DNA from: JAEKNW01 sp963677815
Lineage (GTDB): Bacteria > Cloacimonadota > Cloacimonadia > Cloacimonadales > JAFGVF01
Assembly (NCBI GenBank): GCA_963677815.1
Contig: OY782499.1
Location: 1,674,001 to 1,738,000 of the forward strand
Reading direction: 5' to 3'
Length of the DNA stretch: 64,000 nucleotides
Shown here: piece by piece, positions 17,882-26,319 of the stretch
Layout: each line of letters opens with the position of its first letter
Position numbering within the stretch: position 1 is the stretch's first letter
Translations under genes and position numbers: made by a program
Notes under the pieces: model-generated
What the model was told of the DNA's origin: nothing
The model's input: only the letters and a program-made list of their open reading frames with translations
Databases searched by the model: none

Positions 17882-18826
17882 TTATTTCGTTACTATTATT
17901 ACACTAACTGTTAAAGTTTCAATTTCTTGTTTATTGAGAAGCTTATATGCAGTTTCAATTCCCTTATAGCCTTGAATATCAGCCTGCTGATCAATCGTTA
18001 CAGAAACATATCCTGATTCAAGATGAGATTTTATCTCTGCAATATTGTCAAAAGCAGCAATTTTAACATTATCAATATTATTTTCTTTCAAATATTGAAC
18101 AACACCAAGAGCCATCATATCATTTGCACAAAATACTAAATCTATGTCTTGGTAATTTTTCCACATGTTGGCAAAAACTTCATAAGCTTCATCAATTTTC
18201 CAATTTGCTGTTTCACTGGCAATAACTTCAATATTCTTATTCTCTTTGAAAGCTCTCAAGGCCCCATTTTTTCTATCAATACCATTTTGAGCCGATCTTA
18301 TACCTTCTAAAATCACAGCTTTACTTCTTTTAGTTATATCTTTACTAATGTATTTTGCTGATAAATAACCACCTTCTTCATTATCAACACTAATGAAAGG
18401 TACATCTTTTAAATTATACTTTGCTGAAGTTTCTTTATCAAGTTCATTATCAATATTTACTATAACTATACCTTTTTCTTGAGCCTGGGCTAAGATTGGA
18501 ACTAATTCTATAGATGATGCAGGGGCAATTACAATAGCATGGACTTCTTCTTTAATCAACTTTCTGATAATATCAATTTGCTGAGCTATGGCTGTTTCTT
18601 GAGAACCAGTTTTAACAATGAGGTCTATTCCTAAGTCTTTCTCTGCTTCTCTAGCACCCTCTTCCATAGTTATAAAGAAAGGATTGGTCAAAGTTTTCAT
18701 TACTAAGGCAATTTTATATTGTTCAACATTCTCATTACTAGTTTCAGTCATTTCTTTCTCTTGTTTCTGACAAACAGTCAGTGACAATAAAATTATAACA
18801 ATTAATAAGAACTTAAAAAACTTCAT
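17882..18826 (-). CDS. Ribose/galactose-type periplasmic binding lipoprotein
   Basis: The 314-residue protein has a lipoprotein signal (lipobox LTVC, Cys19) and a type I periplasmic-binding fold. YKIALVMKTLTNPFF opens it, VHAIVIAPASS and GIVIVNIDNELD follow in the first lobe, and DLVFCANDMMALGVVQYLKE and AAFDNIAE lie in the second lobe. These match the RbsB/Peripla_BP_4 family, which binds sugars or autoinducer-2. No transporter genes are present. It lies 6 bases upstream of a hybrid histidine kinase, so it most likely serves as a ligand sensor for that kinase, as LuxP does for LuxQ. AGGAG precedes the ATG. Confidence 0.88.
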   Translation of the reverse strand: MKFFKFLLIVIILLSLTVCQKQEKEMTETSNENVEQYKIALVMKTLTNPFFITMEEGAREAEKDLGIDLIVKTGSQETAIAQQIDIIRKLIKEEVHAIVIAPASSIELVPILAQAQEKGIVIVNIDNELDKETSAKYNLKDVPFISVDNEEGGYLSAKYISKDITKRSKAVILEGIRSAQNGIDRKNGALRAFKENKNIEVIASETANWKIDEAYEVFANMWKNYQDIDLVFCANDMMALGVVQYLKENNIDNVKIAAFDNIAEIKSHLESGYVSVTIDQQADIQGYKGIETAYKLLNKQEIETLTVSVIIVTK

Positions 18827-18839
18827 ATAATTCTCCTTT

Positions 18840-19583
18840 TTATTTAGTGAGTCTGTCTATAGCTTTTTCAAGGGTCATAACTTCAAAATCATTACTCTTA
18901 ACCCAAGCTAGAATTTCATCTAAATCATTAGGTCTACAATTATCAACCGCCAAAGTCGGTAAGTCACAAATCCTATGAAAGCCTATTATTACTAGAGCTT
19001 CTCCATTGGTACATGCTCTTACTATTCTTCTTTTTACCATCTCAGGCTTATAGTCTGACTGATAAACATAATAACCTAAGTCAAGTCTATTTAAGGGGAG
19101 GTGCATTTGCTTGTCAATACTATTTCGAATATTTTTATAAATACTAGTAATAATATCATAGTCTCTCTCACTTGCATGTCCAGCAGGCAGAGCAAAAGAT
19201 GTCAACTTAATTCCATGCTCGTTAAAGTTAATGAAATCCTGATTTATCTGATAATAAGCCTCTTGATCTGATAAATCTGTCAACTCAACATGGTCAATCG
19301 TATGACCTCCAATTTCCCAAGCAGAATTATAAAGAAAATCAATTTGCTCCCAACTGACCCTTCCTGGTTTTCCTACAAAACCACTATTAATAAAGGACGT
19401 TGCTGGGAAAGCATAATGCTCAAATAAAGGGAAAGCATTTTCTAGAGCATTGAGATGTCCATCATCAAATGTAAAACAGATGATAGGCTTATTTAACTCT
19501 TGGCTATAACTATCACAGCTATTCAATAATAGACTTAATGCTACTAGGATTAAGAGGGAAATTAAATTTGCTTTGTAGGCCAT
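18840..19583 (-). CDS. Polysaccharide deacetylase (NodB homology) lipoprotein
   Basis: The 247-residue protein begins with a lipoprotein signal (LLLNSC, Cys23). The NodB domain has motif 1 ICFTFDDGHLNAL (catalytic and metal Asp) and motif 2 GGHTIDHVEL (two metal His). A LPAG element and a C-terminal IGFHRI replace motifs 3 to 5. Family 4 carbohydrate esterases remove N- or O-acetyl groups from polysaccharides. The start lies inside the upstream barrel gene (65-base overlap), with no clear ribosome-binding site, which suggests translational coupling. It probably acts at the outer membrane on the cell's own or environmental polysaccharide. Confidence 0.88.
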   Translation of the reverse strand: MAYKANLISLLILVALSLLLNSCDSYSQELNKPIICFTFDDGHLNALENAFPLFEHYAFPATSFINSGFVGKPGRVSWEQIDFLYNSAWEIGGHTIDHVELTDLSDQEAYYQINQDFINFNEHGIKLTSFALPAGHASERDYDIITSIYKNIRNSIDKQMHLPLNRLDLGYYVYQSDYKPEMVKRRIVRACTNGEALVIIGFHRICDLPTLAVDNCRPNDLDEILAWVKSNDFEVMTLEKAIDRLTK

Positions 19584-20577
19584 AACTTATTATATCCTGA
19601 TTGTCTGAACTATAAAAATATTGGGAATTTATACCAATATCCCACAATGAGGAAAGTTGGTAGTTTACTAGTAAAGAATAGTCTCTTTGTTTATTATCTA
19701 AGCAGGAAGAGAATTTGAAAGCGGGACTTATCTTGAATCTCTTCAATAATATATTTAACTTAGAGTTAATTTCGTATATTTCATATTTATTCCAATTCTC
19801 AACTTCATAATAAAAGGAAGATGCTACTTGTAGATTAGAGTTTAGATTTAATTGCCCTTCAAGGAAATTCTTAAAAACTCTACTCTTTTCATCAGAATCT
19901 GTTCTATAATAATCTATGATAGAAAAATGAAACATATTCTGAATTTTAAATCTATCGATTATGAAACTTGTTTGATTATTAATGTTCAAGGCTGAAGAAT
20001 TATATCTATTGTCTCTGGAAACTAAGAAAAAAGCCTGTTTAGAAGAAAATCTTTTGTTCTTAAAAGCTATTTCTACCGCCCCAAGACCTGTGTTATGGTC
20101 ATTTCCTCCTGCTAGATAGTTAACTAGTAAAGATGATGATAATTTCTGCCTTAAAATTATTCCATTAAATCTATAATCACTTATAAAGTTTTTATCACTT
20201 CTGATATTATTGAGCTCATCTTGATAAATGAAGTTATCTTTACCTAAACCTATTCTATCAAAAGCCCAAGCAATATCAAACATTTTCTTTGAATTATATT
20301 CCACTTTAGCTGAATATAAATAAACCTTTTTATCAAATAACTCTGGATAATAACGTAAATCTGCAAATGTCTTTATCTTTTCATTATAAGATTTATCAAT
20401 TCTTAAGTACCAATTATGGTTAGACTTATATTCAAAATCTTTTTTGTCATTATTTAAGTAATAATAACCTCCTACATAAGATTTCATTCCTATGTCTATA
20501 TTGAATAAGGAACTAAGTGCTAATATAGGATAGCTAATTATAAAAAAACTAATCAGTAAAATACTTTTTAACTTCAT
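19519..20577 (-). CDS. Putative outer-membrane beta-barrel protein
   Basis: I start at the second ATG (20577), since GGAA within the first codons from 20589 can serve as a weak ribosome site and the signal peptide is then normal. The roughly 352-residue product has a Sec signal peptide (about 1-22). A body of alternating polar and hydrophobic residues rich in Tyr, Phe and Asn is typical of a beta-barrel. The last apparent strand ends at SYGLQSKFNF. About 12 more residues (PLNPSSIKSIIE) overlap the next gene. No family is recognised. It is first in a minus-strand group with the deacetylase, sugar-binding protein and kinase. Confidence 0.65.
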   Translation of the reverse strand: MKLKSILLISFFIISYPILALSSLFNIDIGMKSYVGGYYYLNNDKKDFEYKSNHNWYLRIDKSYNEKIKTFADLRYYPELFDKKVYLYSAKVEYNSKKMFDIAWAFDRIGLGKDNFIYQDELNNIRSDKNFISDYRFNGIILRQKLSSSLLVNYLAGGNDHNTGLGAVEIAFKNKRFSSKQAFFLVSRDNRYNSSALNINNQTSFIIDRFKIQNMFHFSIIDYYRTDSDEKSRVFKNFLEGQLNLNSNLQVASSFYYEVENWNKYEIYEINSKLNILLKRFKISPAFKFSSCLDNKQRDYSLLVNYQLSSLWDIGINSQYFYSSDNQDIISYGLQSKFNFPLNPSSIKSIIE

Positions 20578-20765
20578 TAAAACTTCCATATTTTGTAAAT
20601 TTATTAATAATGATTTATTAAAAATATATTACATAATTAGGCAAGTAGAATTTAGCTATCTCCAAAATAAAGTTGGTAACATCATAATATTGTTGTAGAA
20701 GATTAACAATTATAGATTCTATTTAAGTAATTTACTTCACTTTTAATCCCGAAGGGATGTTAATC

Positions 20766-20840
20766 TAATAGGCAGGGTTCGTTAGACCCTATATATATGA
20801 AAGCTAAATTTAGCTTAGCCTGGAAGGGCGATAACATATT
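20766..20840 (+). repeat. Composite palindromic repeat, copy A
   Basis: The segment begins TAATAGGCAGGG, contains an AGGGT/ACCCT hairpin and a perfect 16-bp palindrome AAGCTAAATTTAGCTT (20801-20816), and ends in a GGAAGGGCGATAA stretch. A diverged copy with the same order of blocks lies at 42014-42090. A small hairpin ATCCC-GAA-GGGAT (20746-20758) precedes it. Confidence 0.6.
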
Positions 20841-20914
20841 GATTTTTCTGGCTCTCTCCAAAGTTAAGTGAGACCTAAATATAATAGGTAATTTAGAAGC
20901 TTTAAAATCCTCAA

Positions 20915-20947
20915 TTCTACAAAGATGTCGCTCCTAACGGAGCTTTT
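20915..20947 (+). repeat. CTACAAAGAT-family palindromic repeat, copy 1
   Basis: The unit is CTACAAAGATGTCGCTCC, followed by a TAAC loop and GGAGCTTTT. The GCTCC/GGAGC arms form a hairpin. The same unit recurs at 20968, 40111 (minus), 40163 (minus) and 42241. Confidence 0.75.
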
Positions 20948-20967
20948 GAGGTTTATTTTGTATTATA

Positions 20968-21003
20968 TTCTACAAAGATGTCGCTACTCTGTAGCTGGTA
21001 GAA
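20968..21003 (+). repeat. CTACAAAGAT-family palindromic repeat, copy 2
   Basis: This copy has the same CTACAAAGATGTCGCT head. The hairpin bases are changed on both arms (GCTAC/GTAGC), so pairing is kept. An outer TTCTAC...GTAGAA pairing encloses the unit. Confidence 0.75.
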
Positions 21004-21039
21004 TAGTGTGTTTTATAGTTTCGAATCTTTTGAAAAACA

Positions 21040-21301
21040 GGAGAGTATCAATCCCCTTTCAGCTAAATAACTGGGAACGTGGATGACCACATCAGCCTTT
21101 GGCTTTTGGTAAAGCCAAGCCAAGTTATAGCTAGGTAATTTTTCCAAATTACCTTGCTAATGTTCCCTCTTTTTCTTGAAAATAAGCGCCATGAAGAGTA
21201 TTTTAACAAGTAGTTCGGGCAGGATGCCCGAGTTCCCAGTTAGAGGGGTGGTCGAGTAGACCGGGGAGAGTATTTGTCGGACGGTGGAGATTTTCTCCGC
21301 C
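21040..21301. other. Highly foldable non-coding segment (multi-hairpin), possible structured RNA or mobile palindromic unit
   Basis: An 11-bp long-range pairing (TAACTGGGAAC at 21068-21078 with its complement at 21232-21242) closes a region holding several hairpins. These are GTGG/CCAC at 21079-21090, TTGGCTT/AAGCCAA near 21099-21118, AGGTAATTT/AAATTACCT near 21132-21154 and TCGGGC/GCCCGA at 21215-21231. Further hairpins GGTC/GACC near 21249-21261 and GGTGGAGA/TCTCCGCC at 21283-21301 follow. No ORF fits. It is unlike any standard bacterial RNA I recognise. Confidence 0.5.
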
Positions 21302-21366
21302 ATCAAATAATTTTTTGATAAAGTATATAATCGATAGTTTTTTATATCTAAATATATTTCATAATC

Positions 21367-21424
21367 CTTGATTGTTACTCACTCAATAAATCATTGGAAA
21401 CGTATTGAGAGAGTAACAATCAAG
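21367..21424 (+). repeat. 58-bp near-perfect palindrome, copy 1
   Basis: Arms of 22 bases starting CTTGATTGTTACTC pair with one mismatch, around a 14-base spacer containing CATTGGAAAC. A second copy with the spacer in the opposite orientation lies at 39532-39589. Confidence 0.85.
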
Positions 21425-21587
21425 AGTTAGTATAAGCTAGAATGGGGAAGGAGGTTTAATGATTGAACAGTCTCCTATCTTGGTAGACTTCAACTATAAA
21501 GAACATGACTGTATTCAAGATGCTTGACTAAATAAGTTAGATAATAAAACATGACTATAAAGAAAAATATGAGTTATAAGAGGGAAA

Positions 21588-23060
21588 ATGAAGAACAAAG
21601 TAAGTCTTATTATGTTATTGCTAATCGGTAGATTATTTTGTCAAAACCCCCAAGAATTAGCTAATAGATTTTATCAGATATCAGAATCTCATGATGCAAT
21701 AGGGGCATCTATCTGTATAGTTCATAACAATCAAGTATATAACTACTCTTATGGTTGGAAAGACTACGAAAGACAATTAAGAATTGATGAAAATACTAAA
21801 TTTAGAATAGCTTCTATTTCCAAGGTAATTACCGCTATTACAGCTATGAAACTTGTTGAAGAGGGTCTGCTTGATTTAGATACAGATGTTTCAATTTATT
21901 TAGGATATAGTTTCAGAAATCCTAACTATCCTTCAAATCCAATAACTCTTAGGCACTTGTTAACACATACTTCTGGTTTGAGAGATTCTAATGCTTATCA
22001 CAACTTTCTAAGTGCTTCTTATTCTGAAAATCCTCCTGCTTTATCTCAACTTCTTCTAGAAAATGGTGATTATTATGACTCGTCAATTTGGACAAGCTAT
22101 TATCAACCTGGTCAAGCAAGTTCATGGGATTATTCTAATCTTTCAGCAGGACTTGTTGCTAGTTTGGTAGAAATCCAGGCTCAAGAATATTTTACAGACT
22201 ATTGCCAAAATACTCTTTTTGCTCCCTTGGATATAGAAGCTTGTTGGAACAACTTTTCAGCACTTAGCGATATGGATGACTTAGCTGTCCTTTATAGATA
22301 TGTCGGAGGTCAGCCAACAGCTCAAGCAGATAATTATCAAGGTATTTATCCAACTGAAATAGATTTAAATCAACTTTCCTATGGCTGGAATGCTTTAATA
22401 TATGCTCCTCAAGGCGGACTAAGAATTAGTACGGGTGATTTAGCTAAAATCTTTACTATGTTACGTGATAGAGGTTCTTACCTTGGAATTGAAATACTCG
22501 AAGATACTACAGTAGAGTTGATGGAAGAGATAAATTGGACTGGTTCAGGTTTGGGTGGCTTTTTTACTGAAATGGGCTTGCAAGTCCAAAGAACTTATGA
22601 CCTTTTCCCTAATGAGCTCTTCTTTGGTCACGCAGGGGAAGCTTATGGTTTAATTAGTGATGCTTATTATAACCTAGAACGAGATATTATCTTAGTATTT
22701 CTTACTAATGGAGCTAATTATTCTTATGGAAATCTCTTCTATGATTATGAAGAAGCCATTTTTACAGCAACAAAAGAATGGTTGGATACGGTTTCTAATG
22801 ATAATCTAGTGATTACCAATGGGAATGTTAATATTTACCCCAATATAATTTCTTGTCTTGATCAGAAAATATCTGTTTCCACTAAGGATAAGATTTCTTA
22901 TATGGCCCTATATAATCTAAAAGGACAGTTAATAAAGAAATTTCCAAGTTCAAATAATGAAATTTCTTTAGAACAAGTAAAGCTTGGAAGTGGTTTATAT
23001 ATCCTAAAAATTGCCAGTGGCAATAAAGTTTTTACTAAGAAGCTAGTAATAAAGAAATAA
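21588..23060 (+). CDS. Secreted beta-lactamase-family serine hydrolase with type IX-like sorting tail
   Basis: The 490-residue protein has a Sec signal peptide (about 1-18). Its class-C beta-lactamase/D-aminopeptidase domain carries the catalytic SxxK (Ser76-Ile-Ser-Lys79 in IASISKVITAI), the YSN motif (WDYSNLSAG) and an HAG motif (FFGHAGEAYG). HLLTHTSGL is the usual family signature. The last 80 or so residues (NVNIYPN..., YNLKGQLIKK, LGSGLYILKI, FTKKLVIKK) match a type A C-terminal sorting domain of the type IX secretion system. The enzyme is therefore probably displayed on or released from the cell surface. Its substrate may be a peptide, an ester or peptidoglycan. Confidence 0.9.
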   Translation: MKNKVSLIMLLLIGRLFCQNPQELANRFYQISESHDAIGASICIVHNNQVYNYSYGWKDYERQLRIDENTKFRIASISKVITAITAMKLVEEGLLDLDTDVSIYLGYSFRNPNYPSNPITLRHLLTHTSGLRDSNAYHNFLSASYSENPPALSQLLLENGDYYDSSIWTSYYQPGQASSWDYSNLSAGLVASLVEIQAQEYFTDYCQNTLFAPLDIEACWNNFSALSDMDDLAVLYRYVGGQPTAQADNYQGIYPTEIDLNQLSYGWNALIYAPQGGLRISTGDLAKIFTMLRDRGSYLGIEILEDTTVELMEEINWTGSGLGGFFTEMGLQVQRTYDLFPNELFFGHAGEAYGLISDAYYNLERDIILVFLTNGANYSYGNLFYDYEEAIFTATKEWLDTVSNDNLVITNGNVNIYPNIISCLDQKISVSTKDKISYMALYNLKGQLIKKFPSSNNEISLEQVKLGSGLYILKIASGNKVFTKKLVIKK

Positions 23061-23137
23061 AATTTGTAAAATTGTTATAGGCGATTAACTTATTTATTGT
23101 TCATATATTAATAAAAATGGGTATTTATGGAGTTAAG

Positions 23138-25591
23138 ATGAAAAAGTTAATCATTAAGATAAATGGGATGTCCTGTGCCTCTTGCTCTGCTTCAATCGAA
23201 AGAGCATTAAAGAAAGTTGAAGGTATGATTGAAGTAAATGTTAACTATCCTGCTGGTAAAGCTTTTGTTACTTATGACCCTGAAAGGATAGATGTTTCTT
23301 ATATTGAAGAATTAATCACAAAAGTAGGTTATGAGGTTATTGAATCTTATAATCCTGAAGAAAGTCAAACTAGTGTAAACACAATCAAGTTAAACGTGAC
23401 TGGAATGTCCTGTGCCTCCTGTTCTTCAGCAGTGGAAAGAGCATTAAAAAAGACATCTGGAGTTAAAAGAGTTAATGTAAATTTAGCTTCTGAAGTTGCA
23501 ACAATCGAAATAGACACTAGTATCACAGATGAAAGTGCTTTAAAAGAAGCAGTTATTAATGCAGGCTATGGTATTCAAGCAGAGAAATCTGTGGATAGTG
23601 ATGAAGAAAACTTGCATGCAGCCAAAAAGAGAATGATAATTATCTGGTTAGTAACTATTCCAATAATGGCATGGATGCTTCCTATGATGCTATTCGGAAT
23701 AATGTGGCCAAATCATATTACACACAATATTGGCGTACTTGTTCTTGCCTCCATAGGCCTTTTCACGGTCGGCATGAAGACTTTTAAATCAGCTTTTAAA
23801 TCTCTTCTTCATGCTTCTGCAAACATGGATGTTTTGATTACTCTAGGAACTGGGGCAGCTTTCATTACAGGAATACTTCACTTCTTTATGGATATAGCTT
23901 CTTTTGCAGGAATCTCAGCAATGATTATGGCTTTTCACCTCACTGGAAGATATATAGAAGTAAAAGCTAAAGGGAGAGCTTCTCAGGCTATTAAGAAATT
24001 GTTAGAGTTAGGAGCTAAAACTGCTCTGATTGAAGTAGATGGTCAGGAAAAAGAAGTTCCTGTTGAATCTTTGGAATTAGGTCATATTATGCTGGTCAAA
24101 CCTGGAGCTAAAATACCAACTGATGGTCAAATAGTGGAGGGGAAGACTAGGGTTGATGAATCAATGGCTACTGGAGAATCATTACCAGTCAAAAAAGTAG
24201 TTGGTGACAATGTTCTAGGTGCTACAATTAATCGGAATGGTTTTATCAAAGTTAGGGTTGAAAAAGTAGGTAAAGAAACTTTCTTATCACAAATTATTAA
24301 AATGGTTGAAGAAGCTCAGGGTTCAAAAGTACCTATTCAAGAGTTTGCTGATAAAGTTACTGCCTTTTTTGTCCCAATAGTGATTCTGCTAGCTCTTATA
24401 GCTTTTGCTAGCTGGTTAATCTTCCCTGAAACTCTCCAAGCAATCAGCCTATGGGCTTCTCAATATCTTGCCTGGGTTAATCCTCAAGCAAATTCACTCA
24501 CTCAGGCTATCTTTGCCACTGTTGCAGTACTTGTTATAGCCTGTCCATGTGCCTTAGGTTTAGCAACTCCAACAGCTCTTATGGTAGGTTCTGGTATGGG
24601 AGCAGAAAATGGTATTCTGATAAGAAATGGAGCTGCTATCCAAACCATGAAAGATGTGGACGTAATAGTGTTCGATAAGACAGGTACTATTACCAAAGGT
24701 ATACCCGAAGTTACTGATATTTGTTCTAATTCATTAAGTGATACACAAGTTATGCAATTAGCAGCTAGTTTAGAAAACAAGTCTGAACACCCCCTAGCAA
24801 GGGCTATACTAAGCTATTGTAAGGAAAATAATATCAGTTTTGAACAAGCAAAAGCTTTTGTATCTCATTCTGGTTTAGGCTTGAGTGGACAAGTTCAAGA
24901 TAAGAAAATATTTATAGGAAATAGGAAACTGTTAGAGGCAAATTCTATTGATTATAAGAATTATGTAGATAGAATAGACAAACTTGAGAAAGAGGCTAAA
25001 ACAGTTATTTTGATAGCTGATGAAAAAGAAATGTTAGCATTAATAGCTGTTGCAGATGCTCTTAAAGAAGATTCAATAATGGCAATTGATAAATTACATA
25101 AGCTGGGTTTTAAAACAGCTATGATTTCTGGCGATAATGATAAGACTGCTCAAGCTATAGCTAAAAAGGTAGGTATAGATTTTGTAGTATCACAAGTTTT
25201 ACCAGACCAAAAAGTAGAAGAAATTAAAAAAATTCAAGAAAAATATGGCTTGGTAGCAATGGTCGGAGATGGTATAAACGATGCTCCTGCTTTAAAACAA
25301 GCCAATGTTGGAATCGCAATCGGAACAGGTACAGATATTGCTATTGAATCATCCGATATCACCTTGGTGAAAGGGTCTTTACTGAGTGTGGTTCAAGCTA
25401 TTAAGCTATCTCAAGAGACTTTTAAAAAGATAAAGCAAAACCTATTCTGGGCCTTTGCCTATAATCTTATAGCTATTCCTCTAGCTTTCACCGGTATGTT
25501 ACACCCTGTTATTGCTGAAATTGCTATGGCTACAAGTTCAATCACTGTTGTTACAAACTCCAACAGACTGAGAAAAAGAAGTATTAACTAA
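23138..25591 (+). CDS. copA: Copper-translocating P-type ATPase CopA
   Basis: The start at 23138 is chosen because GGAG lies 5 bases before it. An in-frame ATG at 23117 precedes that site. The 817-residue protein has two N-terminal heavy-metal-associated domains (GMSCASC near residues 10 and 80) and eight membrane helices. The P1B-type metal motif CPC (469-471) lies in IACPCALGLATPTAL, the phosphorylated Asp513 in DKTGT, and the nucleotide-binding HP motif in SEHPLA, with GDGINDAPAL near the end. The C-terminal helices carry the YN and MxxSS motifs of Cu(I) exporters. It pumps cuprous ions out of the cytoplasm. A cluster of exported ferredoxins starts about 190 bases downstream. Confidence 0.95.
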   Translation: MKKLIIKINGMSCASCSASIERALKKVEGMIEVNVNYPAGKAFVTYDPERIDVSYIEELITKVGYEVIESYNPEESQTSVNTIKLNVTGMSCASCSSAVERALKKTSGVKRVNVNLASEVATIEIDTSITDESALKEAVINAGYGIQAEKSVDSDEENLHAAKKRMIIIWLVTIPIMAWMLPMMLFGIMWPNHITHNIGVLVLASIGLFTVGMKTFKSAFKSLLHASANMDVLITLGTGAAFITGILHFFMDIASFAGISAMIMAFHLTGRYIEVKAKGRASQAIKKLLELGAKTALIEVDGQEKEVPVESLELGHIMLVKPGAKIPTDGQIVEGKTRVDESMATGESLPVKKVVGDNVLGATINRNGFIKVRVEKVGKETFLSQIIKMVEEAQGSKVPIQEFADKVTAFFVPIVILLALIAFASWLIFPETLQAISLWASQYLAWVNPQANSLTQAIFATVAVLVIACPCALGLATPTALMVGSGMGAENGILIRNGAAIQTMKDVDVIVFDKTGTITKGIPEVTDICSNSLSDTQVMQLAASLENKSEHPLARAILSYCKENNISFEQAKAFVSHSGLGLSGQVQDKKIFIGNRKLLEANSIDYKNYVDRIDKLEKEAKTVILIADEKEMLALIAVADALKEDSIMAIDKLHKLGFKTAMISGDNDKTAQAIAKKVGIDFVVSQVLPDQKVEEIKKIQEKYGLVAMVGDGINDAPALKQANVGIAIGTGTDIAIESSDITLVKGSLLSVVQAIKLSQETFKKIKQNLFWAFAYNLIAIPLAFTGMLHPVIAEIAMATSSITVVTNSNRLRKRSIN

Positions 25592-25724
25592 TTTATTTCA
25601 GTAAATCCTAGTCAAATAATGGGATATAAGGTTAACTAATATCTAACAAAGTTATAGGTCTCTTTGTCTTAGTTTGCAATTACTATTATCAACTTAAGGT
25701 TCGTTAAGACTAACTTAAAAAGTA

Positions 25725-25753
25725 TTGACAAAATTATGTCATCCAGTGATTTG
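25725..25753 (+). promoter_or_regulatory. Possible promoter of the ferredoxin cluster
   Basis: A perfect TTGACA at 25725-25730 lies about 50 bases before the first ferredoxin gene. The expected -10 position holds only GATTTG, a poor match, so this is tentative. GGAG precedes the ATG at 25780. Confidence 0.35.
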
Positions 25754-25779
25754 TAAAGAAAAACAGAAATGGAGAACAA

Positions 25780-26313
25780 ATGAAAAATAAGAAAAGAAAT
25801 CTAATAATTTTGTTACTTTTATTAGTTACATTTACAGTCTTGATATCAGCGGAAGTAAAGGAACATTGTGGAAAACATTTCCCAAAAGTAGAAAAGGCTT
25901 CAACAAGGGATACTGTGAGAGGAATAGTGCAGATTAATGAAAATCAACTTCAATTAATCCAAGATTCTACTAAAACTGTTTATAATTTAATAATACCCGA
26001 AAACTTAGAAAATGAAATGGAAAAGATTCAGATTGGGCAAGCTTATACATTCTCTGGTAAAAACACAAGATCTGGTTTTGTTGTAGAGAAATATTCAATC
26101 TGTGAACATGAATGTGCTGGTGGTAACCATGTAGTAGATCAAGCAAGATGCATAGGATGTAGATTATGTGTAAAAAACTGTCCTGAAGGTGCTATTACAA
26201 TGGTTAAAGGTAAAGCTGTAATTGATCAAGAGAAGTGTATTGATTGTGGTATTTGTGTTGATGGTAACGGAAAATTCAAAGGTTGCCCTGTTAAAGCAAT
26301 TGAAAAAAAGTAG
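25780..26313 (+). CDS. Exported bis-[4Fe-4S] ferredoxin with N-terminal extra domain
   Basis: The 177-residue protein has a Sec-type signal peptide (about 1-24, cut after a SA-E site) with no twin-arginine motif. A domain of about 85 residues follows, mostly predicted beta strands (DTVRGIVQINENQLQLI and similar). It is not recognised but resembles small OB-fold-like domains in appearance. The C-terminal ferredoxin has one canonical motif CIGCRLCVKNCP. A second motif, CIDCGICV, is followed by nine residues between its third and fourth Cys (GCPVKAI end), the widened spacing also seen in the protein at 10953-11264. Three more Cys lie earlier (residues 30, 109 and 113 or so). It opens a cluster of four such proteins. 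Confidence 0.85.
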   Translation: MKNKKRNLIILLLLLVTFTVLISAEVKEHCGKHFPKVEKASTRDTVRGIVQINENQLQLIQDSTKTVYNLIIPENLENEMEKIQIGQAYTFSGKNTRSGFVVEKYSICEHECAGGNHVVDQARCIGCRLCVKNCPEGAITMVKGKAVIDQEKCIDCGICVDGNGKFKGCPVKAIEKK

Positions 26314-26319
26314 GTAAAA

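Larger units (their letters stand above)
20590..21587. other. Gene-free palindrome-rich intergenic region (i)
   Basis: Nearly 1 kb between divergent genes holds no credible ORF. It is filled with the palindromic elements listed separately (20746-21424). The first 100 bases are plain AT-rich DNA and should hold the promoter of the minus-strand barrel gene, though no consensus boxes stand out. GAGGG just before 21588 is the ribosome site of the next gene. Confidence 0.7.

Noticed and set aside
21040..21301. Known structured RNA (SRP RNA, RNase P RNA, tmRNA, 6S RNA)
   Set aside because: None of the hallmark conserved stretches of these RNAs is present.
23117..23137. Earlier ATG for CopA
   Set aside because: The GGAG ribosome site lies between it and the ATG at 23138, so the later start is favoured.
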